A DNA stretch of 55,087 bases. Source: Flavobacteriales bacterium. GTDB taxonomy: Bacteria > Bacteroidota > Bacteroidia > Flavobacteriales > Schleiferiaceae. The notes beneath the pieces were generated by a model. It was not told the origin of the DNA, did no database searches, and saw only the letters and a program-made list of their open reading frames with translations. The position numbers and the translations under genes are program-made. The stretch covers positions 1-55,087 of the forward strand of contig PAND01000017.1 in assembly GCA_002707525.1 (NCBI GenBank). Direction: 5' to 3'. Positions within the stretch are counted from its first letter, which is position 1, and each line of letters starts with the position of its first letter. Shown one piece after another: positions 39,529-48,156 of the stretch.

Positions 39529-40211
39529 TATGCACCGAAGTCGGTCTTTAGATTAATGTAGTTTAAGAATTCTTTTTTCTTTGTTTCCTCTTTAAAGACT
39601 CCTCCAAATTCTGCAGTTACTGTAGAGCTTTCAATGTCGCGAATGCCTCGTGAATTTACGCATAGGTGTTTAGCATCAATAACGCAAGCCACATTCTCTG
39701 TATCCAATACTTCCTGCAATGCCAGAACAACTTGTCTAGTGAGACGCTCTTGCACCTGAGGACGTTTTGCATAATAGTCCACAATCCGATTCATTTTACT
39801 CAGACCGACCACCTTGCCTTTAGAAATGTAAGCTACATGTGCTCGACCTATGATGGGAAGAAGGTGATGTTCACAAGTTGAATACAGTACAATATTTTTC
39901 TCCACGAGCATCTCGTCATATCTGTAGTTGTTTTCAAAAGTACTCATGCTCGGCTTGCGCTTGGGGTGCAAGCCGCCAAATGCTTCATTGACATAAAGTT
40001 TAGCTACTCGATTAGGCGTGCCTCGAAGGCTATCATCCTCCAAATCCATCCCCAGGGTTTCTAAAATTCCCCTGACATGATTGGAAATAATTTCAATTTT
40101 CTCGTCATCACTTTTTTCAAACGCATCAGCACGCAAAGGTGTGGTTGCGGAGAAGCTTTCATGAGCATCACCTATGGCTTCAAAAAGTATTTCATCTAAG
40201 TCACTGGGCAT
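39528..40211 (-). CDS. folE: GTP cyclohydrolase I
   Basis: 227 aa. Converts GTP to dihydroneopterin triphosphate, the first step of tetrahydrofolate/pterin synthesis. Seen: [19 protein letters not shown], zinc Cys and His in [39 protein letters not shown] and the second-Cys region HLCVNSRGI. First gene of the folE-cysS-yidD-TolB-like-lgt-DUF192 operon, with a promoter core 25 nt upstream. Confidence 0.97.
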   Translation of the reverse strand: MPSDLDEILFEAIGDAHESFSATTPLRADAFEKSDDEKIEIISNHVRGILETLGMDLEDDSLRGTPNRVAKLYVNEAFGGLHPKRKPSMSTFENNYRYDEMLVEKNIVLYSTCEHHLLPIIGRAHVAYISKGKVVGLSKMNRIVDYYAKRPQVQERLTRQVVLALQEVLDTENVACVIDAKHLCVNSRGIRDIESSTVTAEFGGVFKEETKKKEFLNYINLKTDFGA

Positions 40212-40236
40212 AAAAAACCGGTTAATTTTAGGGGCG

Positions 40237-40244
40237 CAAAGTTA
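40237..40244 (-). promoter_or_regulatory. -7 promoter element TAACTTTG, folE operon
   Basis: Exact TAnnTTTG match on the minus strand, 25 nt before the folE ATG, in the 39-nt gap after the Asp-box protein gene. No -33 TTG at the usual spacing. Confidence 0.5.
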
Positions 40245-40250
40245 CATGAA

Positions 40251-43200
40251 TCAATCCCAATATGGAACTCCTTGGCTTTGTGCTTTTTCTTCTAATTCGT
40301 CAATCTGCTCTTCAATCGATTCTAGAACCATTGCGGCGTCTTTTATCATTGCCTGTGCATCCTCCAGCATATTCTTCATTGAACCTGTTGGAGCACCTCT
40401 ATGATTCCATGCACCCCATGCAAGAATGCCAACAACATCGCCAAGTGATGGTACAGTTTCCATTTCACGTTTCGTGCGTGAAGGATCGCCATTAAGGAGT
40501 AAGCTCAATTCTTTTAATTTGATATCGATACCTCTTGCCATAGCCAAATCTGTTGTTGAAGCACCTGCGGTGTTTCTGAAGCCAGCACGTAATTTGTTTA
40601 GTTCGTCTTTTAATTCGTTAAATTCATTTTCAATGCGATTTGCCTTCGCATATACCTCGTCAATCTTCTCATTGAAATCATAGTCAATCTCCTCATAGTT
40701 GTACAAGTGATTTACCTCAAATTCATGATCGCCAATTAGCTCTTTTAGTTCGCCATTTGTAGAACGAATAACAGAAATATGATATGTTCCTGGTTTCACG
40801 AATGTTGTAGTGCTGGGGTTTGTTTTCGGCTCTCCGTTAGAACTAATGCTAGCTTTACTGCTGTATTTGGCGTTCCAAGTAAATCGCTCTATACCCTTGA
40901 AGTCACTCCGAGTGAATCTAGCTACTTCTGTTCCTTGATCATCTTTAATGGTGTACAATAAGTACGGTGTTTCCTCCCAATCTTCCGCGCGCAATTGGTC
41001 CATAGTAGGGTAGTGGGGTAATTCATTATTCGCCTCTGGACGGGCATCTTTAACTCTTGTTGCTCCTTCTGCTAGGTGAAGTTGGAAAGTTACACCCATA
41101 GGGGGATTTTTTGAACGATAGTGCTGTCCGCCTTTGTAATCCATACCGCCAATGTTGGCTCTTTGGAATAATAAGCCAGGCTTGGTGGAAAAGAATGCAG
41201 CCTCTTGCTCTAAGACATAATTCAGCTCTCTTAACGGGGAATAATTATCTAGAACATAAAATCCTCTTCCAAAAGTCGCCAAAACTAGATCATTCTCCCT
41301 CTCTTGAATGGCAATGTCTTTGATAGCAATCGTTGGAAGGCCACCTTTGAGTTGTGCCCAGTTTTCACCGCCATTGAGCGTGAAAAATAATCCGAACTCT
41401 GTACCTGCGAAGAGCAGATCTGGATTAATAGGATCTTCTACTAAGGAATAAACTGTTCCGCGATTCGGTAAATCACTTACAACACTCTCCCAGTTTTTAC
41501 CACCATTTGTGCTTTTATAGACGTACGGCTTAAAATCCCCATTTTTGTGATTATTGAAGACCACATAAACAAGGTCTTTTTGATGCGATGAAAGCACAAT
41601 GTCTTGAACATAGACTAAAGGAAGACTCAGCGACCCCACTTTAGTTTTGGGTAATTCGGTGAAGTTTTTGATGCTCGACCATGTTTTTCCTTCGTCACTT
41701 GTTTTCCAAACCAAACCATCGTCGGTTCCTGCCCATAATTCTCCAGAATTATCAGGATGTTCCCTCAAGGTTACAATGTTCCCATAGATGGATGTACTTT
41801 TGTGCAAAGCAATAGCCTCAGGCCCCCAGTACCTTTCCATAATTGGTAACGTATTGCGGTCTAATTGACGAGACAAATCTTCGGATATGACGCTCCATGA
41901 ACCGCCTCTATCTTCAGATTTGAATACTTTGTTCGCTGCGAAGTAAATGGTCTTTCTAGCATGCTTACTTGTGAGTAGTGGTGCATCCCAATTCCATCTG
42001 TAAGCGGCTTCCTTATATCTAGGTTGGGGCTGTATGGGTGTTTTTTCTCCAGTTTGCTTGTTGAACCTAACTAACCATCCGTATTGCGCTTGAGCATAAA
42101 CAATATTTGGATCTTCAGGATCAGTAGCGCTTTCAAAACCGTCCCCTCCATTGGTTACTATCCAGTCACTATTAATAATCCCTCTTCTATTGATTGATTG
42201 AGAAGGACCACCTAAAGAGTTGTTGTCTTGTGTTCCACCATATACATTATAGAATGGCCAGTCATTATCCACGGCAACCCTATAAAATTGAATAGTAGGT
42301 AGGTTGGCACGCCAATTCCAACTGGACATTTCATCCCAAGTTTCATATAAACCACCATCCGTTCCAATGAGCATGTGCTTTGTATTCGAAGGGTCTATCC
42401 ACAAACAATGGTTATCCACGTGCTTGAATCTCTTTGGAATTCGATTAAAGTTTTTCCCTCCATCATTGCTTACATGAGCATAGGTATCCATACTGTAAAC
42501 GGTACTTTCTTTTGTTGGATGGGCAATGAGCTCTACATAATAGTTTCCGCTTGTTTCGTGTCCACTCTGTTTACTCCAGCTTTCGCCGCGGTCAGTACTC
42601 TTATACATTCCATGACCTTCAACAGTGGCATAAAGAATGTCTGGATTTGCGGGACTGATATCCATACCAATTCGGCCCACATCGCCGCTAGGGAATCCAC
42701 CGCCTACTTTACTCCAATGTAGACCTCCATCCATACTTTTGTAGAGCGCACTTTCGGGTCCACCGCTTAGATGAGTGTAGACGTGTCTCCTTCTTTGATG
42801 AGCCGATGCATATAGAATATTTGGATTTCTAGGATCCATATGAATTTCATTAAACCCGGTGTGTTCACTAACCTCAAGGATTCGGGTCCAATTTTTACCA
42901 CCATCGGTGGTTTCATAGATACCTCTTTCACCGCCTTTTTTCCAAAGAGGTCCGTAGGCTGCTACGTAAACATGATTCGAATTGGTTGGATTTATAGCAA
43001 TCATACCAATGTGTTCACTCTCTTTAAGTCCAGTGTTGGTCCAAGACTTACCCCCGTCTCGGCTCACGTAAACTCCGTCTCCGTATGCAACAGAACGTTG
43101 ATTGTTGTTTTCTCCTGAACCAACCCAAATTGTATTGGAGTTATTGGGGTCTATTTCTACACAACCCGTGCTATAGGAACTTTCGTTATCAAAAACAGCT

Positions 43201-43454
43201 TTCCACGAAGTCCCATTATTAGATGTTTTCCAGACGCCGCCCGAAGCTAATGCCAAGTACATCTCAGCAGTGTTGTTTGGATTTACTGCTAAATCTGCAA
43301 TTCGTCCTGAAGTTGTTGCAGGTCCAATATCTCTGAACTTGAAAACACTTGTGTTGGCATTCGTCCAAGAAGGGGTGTCCTCTTTTGATTTTCTCTGGCT
43401 GTATCCAGATGATGTGATGGTCAAGGCTAATAAAAGCGTCCAAAACTTTTGCAT
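40251..43454 (-). CDS. Large secreted Asp-box (sortilin/VPS10-like) beta-propeller protein
   Basis: 1067 aa. Signal peptide MQKFWTLLLALTITSSGYSQ. About nine Asp-box motifs (S/T-x-D-x-G-x-x-W type) are visible, for example VSRDGGKSW, ETTDGGKNW, SMDGGLHW, STDRGESW, SNDGGKNF, SEDRGGSW, TSDEGKTW and STNGGKNW. These mark sialidase/BNR-like propellers; the family is often called VPS10 or glycosyl hydrolase, though I see no glycosidase active site. The C-terminal 150 residues contain helical, coiled-coil-prone sequence (ANRIENEFNELKDELNKLR). No type IX sorting domain seen. Transcribed on its own ahead of folE. Confidence 0.87.
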   Translation of the reverse strand: MQKFWTLLLALTITSSGYSQRKSKEDTPSWTNANTSVFKFRDIGPATTSGRIADLAVNPNNTAEMYLALASGGVWKTSNNGTSWKAVFDNESSYSTGCVEIDPNNSNTIWVGSGENNNQRSVAYGDGVYVSRDGGKSWTNTGLKESEHIGMIAINPTNSNHVYVAAYGPLWKKGGERGIYETTDGGKNWTRILEVSEHTGFNEIHMDPRNPNILYASAHQRRRHVYTHLSGGPESALYKSMDGGLHWSKVGGGFPSGDVGRIGMDISPANPDILYATVEGHGMYKSTDRGESWSKQSGHETSGNYYVELIAHPTKESTVYSMDTYAHVSNDGGKNFNRIPKRFKHVDNHCLWIDPSNTKHMLIGTDGGLYETWDEMSSWNWRANLPTIQFYRVAVDNDWPFYNVYGGTQDNNSLGGPSQSINRRGIINSDWIVTNGGDGFESATDPEDPNIVYAQAQYGWLVRFNKQTGEKTPIQPQPRYKEAAYRWNWDAPLLTSKHARKTIYFAANKVFKSEDRGGSWSVISEDLSRQLDRNTLPIMERYWGPEAIALHKSTSIYGNIVTLREHPDNSGELWAGTDDGLVWKTSDEGKTWSSIKNFTELPKTKVGSLSLPLVYVQDIVLSSHQKDLVYVVFNNHKNGDFKPYVYKSTNGGKNWESVVSDLPNRGTVYSLVEDPINPDLLFAGTEFGLFFTLNGGENWAQLKGGLPTIAIKDIAIQERENDLVLATFGRGFYVLDNYSPLRELNYVLEQEAAFFSTKPGLLFQRANIGGMDYKGGQHYRSKNPPMGVTFQLHLAEGATRVKDARPEANNELPHYPTMDQLRAEDWEETPYLLYTIKDDQGTEVARFTRSDFKGIERFTWNAKYSSKASISSNGEPKTNPSTTTFVKPGTYHISVIRSTNGELKELIGDHEFEVNHLYNYEEIDYDFNEKIDEVYAKANRIENEFNELKDELNKLRAGFRNTAGASTTDLAMARGIDIKLKELSLLLNGDPSRTKREMETVPSLGDVVGILAWGAWNHRGAPTGSMKNMLEDAQAMIKDAAMVLESIEEQIDELEEKAQSQGVPYWD

Positions 43455-43555
43455 AATTCTGTTCTAAGAAGGTTATACGATTCTACAATAATCAAACAGT
43501 AGAAATTCGTTTGAGTTTAGCTTGATGCAAATTAAGTTAAATCGACTAAAAAACC

Positions 43556-44950
43556 TTAAAATTTAACGGTAACCCCCGTACTTAAAACAGAAAGTGAATT
43601 TGAATAAGACACAGCATTTGTATAATCAGCGCTGTACATGAAATACTGTTTATTTCTAATAATTCGTCCATAGGAAACAAAGTAGGAGGTAGATGAAGAT
43701 TTAATACTTGCTCCTAAACCGGTTTGAATTTGTTGTCCTAGCGTTGTTTGTGCGCTATTTATGATTGTGGCACCGCCTCTTAAAGTGATTACTCCAAGCC
43801 TGATTTCTGCGGCAGCACCAATTGTATGTAAAGGTGTTAAGAGCGAATCTATAATTGGGTTTAAATACTGCTCATTCTTGGTGAACATTCTTCCTGCGGC
43901 TGTTGGTGTATAGGCGTAGTTTACAGTACAAAGTCCAAAGCGTCCAGCAACTGCGGTAATCCCGCTACTAAATTTTGGTGCTGTCATCATTGACCATTGA
44001 TAATCTTCCCCATAACCTACTTGCGTTAGACTATTCGCTTGAATGGACGGTCTAACTGCAAGGAATGTTGTTTCCCATTCCTGAGTAAACCCTAAAACAC
44101 TTGGTAATTCAAATGCTGCCGCAATACGAAAGGATTGAATGGGTCTATAGTATATCCCTACATTTCCCGTAATACCCAAGGCACTATTCTTCCACCATTC
44201 ATCCATAGTAAAGTTGGTAAGATCAGAAGTCTCATTAAACATTTCTTCGTGCTCAACTTCAACCGTTTCAAAAGAGTGAATAATACTCAAAGAACCTCCA
44301 ACGTAAAACCTTTGTGTAATCCCCTTTCCTGCGCCTGCAGTCCATCTGTTTTTCATGCCCTTTCTGAAATAAAGGTGTTTGGTATTCACGTCATTTAAGT
44401 TGGCACTTGTGATATATTCGCCTGTGTTGGCATTATGGTCGATTCCATAAACCTGGTATAACATATCTTCATATGCGCCCACAGAAGAAAGGTACTGAGG
44501 AAGAGTACCATTAGCGTTGTTGATTAATTGACTTAATATGGATCCAGAATTCGCTTGATTATTTCGAACCCGAGCTCTAAACATTTGCTCTGTATTGTAA
44601 GTAAAGAAAAAGTGCCAACCGTCATCTGGATTGCGAGCAAGGAATCCTGCACTTCCAATATTTACGAAAGCGCTATTCCCAATGGTTCCTCCCGATGAAT
44701 TCCTGTTTCTAGAGCCAAAACTATTTGCGTCTATGGAAAATACATCTTTACGATAAAGTCCTGCGGTAGCAGGGTTATGAGCAAGTGCGGTGAGTGATCC
44801 ACTCATAGCTATCATGTTTCCAGCCATTGCATTATTTCTGCTGTCACCAAAACCCAAAGGGTTACTAAGTTCCGAGAAGTAATCCAAATCTTGTCCTTTA
44901 ATAAAAAGAACACTAAGTAACGTGAGCAGTAGAGCAAATTTTCTACTCAT
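43556..44950 (-). CDS. FadL/OMPP1-like outer-membrane protein
   Basis: 464 aa. Signal peptide MSRKFALLLTLLSVLFIKGQ, then the family's N-terminal hatch-like FGDSRNNAMAGNMIAMSGSL and TALAHNPATAGLYRKDVFSI, then a beta-barrel with alternating residues and C-terminal VSYSNSLSVLSTGVTVKF. FadL-type barrels import hydrophobic compounds; substrate here unknown. Its ATG overlaps the stop of the low-complexity lipoprotein gene (ATGA), so the two are coupled. 101 nt without a clear element lie between it and the next gene downstream. Confidence 0.82.
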   Translation of the reverse strand: MSRKFALLLTLLSVLFIKGQDLDYFSELSNPLGFGDSRNNAMAGNMIAMSGSLTALAHNPATAGLYRKDVFSIDANSFGSRNRNSSGGTIGNSAFVNIGSAGFLARNPDDGWHFFFTYNTEQMFRARVRNNQANSGSILSQLINNANGTLPQYLSSVGAYEDMLYQVYGIDHNANTGEYITSANLNDVNTKHLYFRKGMKNRWTAGAGKGITQRFYVGGSLSIIHSFETVEVEHEEMFNETSDLTNFTMDEWWKNSALGITGNVGIYYRPIQSFRIAAAFELPSVLGFTQEWETTFLAVRPSIQANSLTQVGYGEDYQWSMMTAPKFSSGITAVAGRFGLCTVNYAYTPTAAGRMFTKNEQYLNPIIDSLLTPLHTIGAAAEIRLGVITLRGGATIINSAQTTLGQQIQTGLGASIKSSSTSYFVSYGRIIRNKQYFMYSADYTNAVSYSNSLSVLSTGVTVKF

Positions 44951-45939
44951 CGCCTTCTACCATTAGAGCTATTTGAATTTGACTTGCGTACATCTCTTGA
45001 AGACGTCGGAGTATAACTGCGACTTGAATTATTGGTACGCTCGGGAGATGATTGATAGGATTTTGAACGATTTGTATTGTACCCCCTAGATGAATTTTGA
45101 GTTGAAGATTGATTTCTTTTTATGTTCGTAGCACTGTTTGTTCCTTGATAGGAAGTACGAACATTTTTTTGAGCTTGAGATTCCTGCAAAGAGGTTGCAG
45201 ATTCTATTATACCGCGCCAACCGCTTGAACTTGAAGAGGACGACCCTCCCAGAGTTCTTCCACTACTAATGCCTGCACCTCGAAATGAGTTGTATTTGGT
45301 TGGGCGGCTTCCACCGTAGTTTGTCTTTATGGTTGAATTTGTAGCGCTTGATCCAGAATTAGATGTTCCAGTGTTCGTCCATCCATTATTATTGGTAGTA
45401 CCCCATCCGTTGTTCCAGCCCCAAGGAGTGCCGTAAGTATTCCAGCCGTAGCCGTAAGGGTTATACATTCCATATCCCGAGCCGTTATTCCAGCCATAAT
45501 GGTATGCGTTCCAACCATTTCCATATCCCCAACTATTACCGATGCCCCAACCGTTATTTGAGGACCAAGCTGGATTGTTCCATGGGGACCAAGGGTTGAA
45601 CATTGATCCGGATCCTCCGAAAAAAGAAAATGGACGCCCAAAATTTGTATTGTTAGGCATTCCCCATCTTGAAGAAGAAGGCGACACATAGCAACCTGCT
45701 GCGTTTGGTGTAAAATGCGCTGGACCGGTAATTTCTGAAGTGTCTGTCCAAATACCGTCTATGTGCTCTTCTGTATATACCTTAGGAATAGTTAATGAAG
45801 TACGAGCAAATTGTGGTGAAGGTAATGTCGGGTCATAATAATTTTCGTCTTCGCCATAGTTATCTGCCAAAGAGATTGCGCTGGAGCAACCAGTCAATAT
45901 CAAACAACTAATCGCTAATAAAAAGATGCCTTTCCTCAT
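44947..45939 (-). CDS. Low-complexity Asn/Gly/Trp/Tyr-rich lipoprotein
   Basis: 330 aa from the ATG at 45939 (MRKGIFLLAISCLILTGC, lipobox Cys18); longer frames run into the divergent proS gene. Residues about 30-115 are ordinary sequence; about 120-205 are almost all Gly, Trp, Asn, Tyr and Pro in GWNNG/GYGWN-like repeats; about 210-330 are Ser/Asn/Arg/Thr-rich and probably disordered. I do not recognise the family. Overlap with the FadL-like gene implies a shared envelope role. Divergent from proS with 56 nt between. Confidence 0.78.
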   Translation of the reverse strand: MRKGIFLLAISCLILTGCSSAISLADNYGEDENYYDPTLPSPQFARTSLTIPKVYTEEHIDGIWTDTSEITGPAHFTPNAAGCYVSPSSSRWGMPNNTNFGRPFSFFGGSGSMFNPWSPWNNPAWSSNNGWGIGNSWGYGNGWNAYHYGWNNGSGYGMYNPYGYGWNTYGTPWGWNNGWGTTNNNGWTNTGTSNSGSSATNSTIKTNYGGSRPTKYNSFRGAGISSGRTLGGSSSSSSSGWRGIIESATSLQESQAQKNVRTSYQGTNSATNIKRNQSSTQNSSRGYNTNRSKSYQSSPERTNNSSRSYTPTSSRDVRKSNSNSSNGRRR

Positions 45940-45947
45940 AACTTCTG

Positions 45948-45955
45948 TAAGTTTG
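45948..45955 (+). promoter_or_regulatory. -7 promoter element TAAGTTTG, proS
   Basis: Exact TAnnTTTG match 40 nt before the proS ATG, in the 56-nt divergent gap. No -33 TTG at usual spacing. Confidence 0.5.
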
Positions 45956-45995
45956 CTTTTCAGTTCACAAAATACAAAAGTTATACCAAGATATA

Positions 45996-47471
45996 ATGGG
46001 AAAGCATTTGACCTCAAGAGAACAAGATTATTCTAAATGGTACAATGAATTAGTAGTTAAAGCAGATTTAGCCCAAAATTCTGGTGTTCGCGGTTCCATG
46101 GTGATTAAGCCATACGGATTCGCGATTTGGGAAAGTATACAAGCGGATTTAGATCGTCGTTTCAAGGAAACGGGTCATATGAACGCCTATTTTCCTTTAT
46201 TCATACCAAAATCATACTTCTCAAAAGAAGCCTCACACGTTGATGGATTTGCCAAAGAGTGTGCTGTAGTAACACATTACAGGCTCATGGATGATCCCAA
46301 TGGAGGAGGAGTTGTTGTAGATCCGTCTGCCAAGCTAGAGGAAGAATTAATTGTTCGGCCTACCTCCGAAACTATTATTTGGGATACATACAAAGATTGG
46401 ATTCAGAGTTATCGTGATTTACCAATTTTAGTTAATCAATGGGCTAATGTTGTTCGTTGGGAGATGAGGACTCGACTTTTCTTAAGAACTGCAGAATTCC
46501 TATGGCAAGAGGGTCATACAGCTCATGCTACTAAGAAAGAGGCCATTGATGAAGCAGAAACCATGCTTGATGTTTATGCAACATTTGTTGAAGAGGTCAT
46601 GGCCATACCTGTATTACGGGGATTAAAATCAGAGGGTGAACGATTCGCAGGTGCTCTAGAAACATATTGTATAGAGGCATTGATGCAAGACGGTAAGGCG
46701 CTACAAGCAGGAACTTCGCATTTTCTTGGGCAGAATTTTGCCAAGGCTTTTGACGTGAAATTTCAAACAAAGGAGGGGACACAAGAATATGTTTGGGCAA
46801 CTTCTTGGGGAGTAAGTACTCGTTTGATGGGCGCTCTTATTATGACTCATAGCGACGACAACGGCTTAGTTTTACCTCCTAAGTTGGCTCCATATCAAGT
46901 GGTGATTGTTCCCATCTACAAGGGAGAGCAACAGTTAGAAGCCATCTCTAAAGTAGCCGAAGACCTAATGGAACAACTACGTTCAAAGGGTGTGTCTGTA
47001 AAATTTGACAATAGAGACACTCACAAACCGGGTTGGAAATTTAATCAATACGAACTTCAAGGTGTACCCATTAGAATTGCGATTGGACCAAAAGATTTGG
47101 AAAAAGGATCTGTGGAAGTTGCTCGTCGTGACAACCTTACCAAACAATTTATGAAGCAAGAGGAGGTATCTTCAGCGGTTCCATTATTGCTTGATGAGAT
47201 TCAAGTTTCATTGTTCAACAAAGCACTTGAATTCCGAGCAGAAAATAGTAAGACTGCGGATACATGGGAAGAGTTTGAAGCATTGATGAAGGGCAACCCC
47301 GGATTCGTCTATGCACATTGGGACGGCACTACATCAACTGAAAATAAAATCAAAGAACGAACGAAGGCAACCATTCGTTGCATACCATTAGACGGTGTAA
47401 AGGAAGAGGGTAAGTGTATTTTTACTGGCAATCCAAGTAGTCAACGCGTAGTTTTTGCAAAGGCGTATTAA
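45996..47471 (+). CDS. proS: Prolyl-tRNA synthetase (short, eukaryote/archaeal-like type)
   Basis: 491 aa. Class II synthetase: motif 2 around [20 protein letters not shown], motif 1 region [16 protein letters not shown], and motif 3 AWATSWG-type [18 protein letters not shown]. The anticodon-binding domain has [20 protein letters not shown] and the C-terminal extension of the ProS type 3 class; the internal editing domain of the bacterial type is absent. Length suits that class. Followed by the tRNA-Glu promoter. Confidence 0.96.
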   Translation: MGKHLTSREQDYSKWYNELVVKADLAQNSGVRGSMVIKPYGFAIWESIQADLDRRFKETGHMNAYFPLFIPKSYFSKEASHVDGFAKECAVVTHYRLMDDPNGGGVVVDPSAKLEEELIVRPTSETIIWDTYKDWIQSYRDLPILVNQWANVVRWEMRTRLFLRTAEFLWQEGHTAHATKKEAIDEAETMLDVYATFVEEVMAIPVLRGLKSEGERFAGALETYCIEALMQDGKALQAGTSHFLGQNFAKAFDVKFQTKEGTQEYVWATSWGVSTRLMGALIMTHSDDNGLVLPPKLAPYQVVIVPIYKGEQQLEAISKVAEDLMEQLRSKGVSVKFDNRDTHKPGWKFNQYELQGVPIRIAIGPKDLEKGSVEVARRDNLTKQFMKQEEVSSAVPLLLDEIQVSLFNKALEFRAENSKTADTWEEFEALMKGNPGFVYAHWDGTTSTENKIKERTKATIRCIPLDGVKEEGKCIFTGNPSSQRVVFAKAY

Positions 47472-47504
47472 CCGAAAAAAAACTTGAATTTTTTCTTTAA
47501 GGTA

Positions 47505-47534
47505 TTGCAGAACTGAAAAAGCTTGTTACATTTG
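47505..47534 (+). promoter_or_regulatory. Promoter of tRNA-Glu/rpsT (TTG / TACATTTG)
   Basis: TTG (47505-47507), a 19-nt spacer, and an exact TAnnTTTG core, TACATTTG (47527-47534): the best match in the window to the Bacteroidota sigma consensus. The mature tRNA starts 41 nt further on. Confidence 0.75.
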
Positions 47535-47574
47535 CACTCCCTTAAGAAAATAGGGAAATGTTCTGGAACATAAT

Positions 47575-47647
47575 GGCCCGTTCGTCTAGCGGTCCAGGAC
47601 GCCGCCCTTTCACGGCGGAAACACGGGTTCGATTCCCGTACGGGTCA
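47575..47647 (+). tRNA. tRNA-Glu (anticodon TTC)
   Basis: Cloverleaf by eye: acceptor stem GGCCCGT (47575-47581) with ACGGGTC (47640-47646) including one G-U pair, anticodon stem CCGCC/GGCGG around loop CTTTCAC with anticodon TTC, and T arm CGGGTTCGATTCCCG. Discriminator A at 47647; CCA is not encoded. It lies 24 nt before rpsT and probably shares its transcript. Confidence 0.95.
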
Positions 47648-47671
47648 CAACTAAAAACTAATATTAAAGAC

Positions 47672-47923
47672 ATGGCAAATCATAAGTCGGCTTTAAAAAG
47701 AATTCGTCAAACAGCTAAAAGAGCTGCTCATAATCGTTACTACTACAAAACGACTAGGAACGCTATGAGAAAACTTCGCGGCACCTCTGATGCAGGTGAG
47801 GCAGCAGAAATGTTCCCTCGTGTAGTGTCAATGTTGGATAAATTGGCCAAGCGAAACATTATTCACAAAAAGAAAGCATCCAACTTGAAGTCAAGTTTGG
47901 CAAAGCATGTAGCTGCGCTCTAA
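47672..47923 (+). CDS. rpsT: 30S ribosomal protein S20
   Basis: 83 aa from the ATG at 47672 ([19 protein letters not shown]). An apparent longer frame upstream only reads through the tRNA. The rest, [20 protein letters not shown] and [20 protein letters not shown], is typical S20. Binds 16S rRNA. Followed by a strong terminator. Confidence 0.97.
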   Translation: MANHKSALKRIRQTAKRAAHNRYYYKTTRNAMRKLRGTSDAGEAAEMFPRVVSMLDKLAKRNIIHKKKASNLKSSLAKHVAAL

Positions 47924-47953
47924 GCTTCACTTAAATAGTGGAAAGATTATTTG

Positions 47954-47980
47954 ACCCATTCCGAGAGGAATGGGTTTTTT
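47954..47980 (+). terminator. Rho-independent terminator after rpsT
   Basis: Perfect 9-bp stem ACCCATTCC (47954-47962) and GGAATGGGT (47967-47975), GAGA loop, then T residues to 47980. Confidence 0.92.
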
Positions 47981-47999
47981 ATTGCCCGTTTTTCTCTAG

Positions 48000-48122
48000 T
48001 ATTCTGAAACATTTAATTACAAAAGAAGTACAAGATTGCCTCTAACAAAACACCGTATTGCGCCAGTAAGTAATTTCATTAACGAAGCAGATCTCTACTT
48101 CCAGTTAAACCAATACGAATGA
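48000..48122 (+). other. Short open frame without ATG (possible gene remnant)
   Basis: In the 233-nt gap between rpsT and the acyl-CoA ligase gene, one plus-strand frame stays open for 40 codons to TGA at 48120-48122 and reads like protein (for example NFINEADLYFQLNQYE), but it has no ATG and is preceded by TAG. It may be a remnant or chance. Nothing else is seen in the gap beyond the terminator. Confidence 0.2.
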
Positions 48123-48156
48123 TATATGGTGAGTTGAACCGCCCAAGTTCACCTTT

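Noticed and set aside
45327-45689. A 120-codon frame on the minus strand inside the low-complexity lipoprotein gene
   Set aside because: It is a second frame of the same Gly/Trp/Asn repeat DNA; repetition keeps stops away. The lipoprotein frame has a signal and lipobox.
47558-47671. N-terminal extension of S20 through the tRNA gene
   Set aside because: The extra codons translate the tRNA-Glu sequence; S20 starts at MANHKSA.
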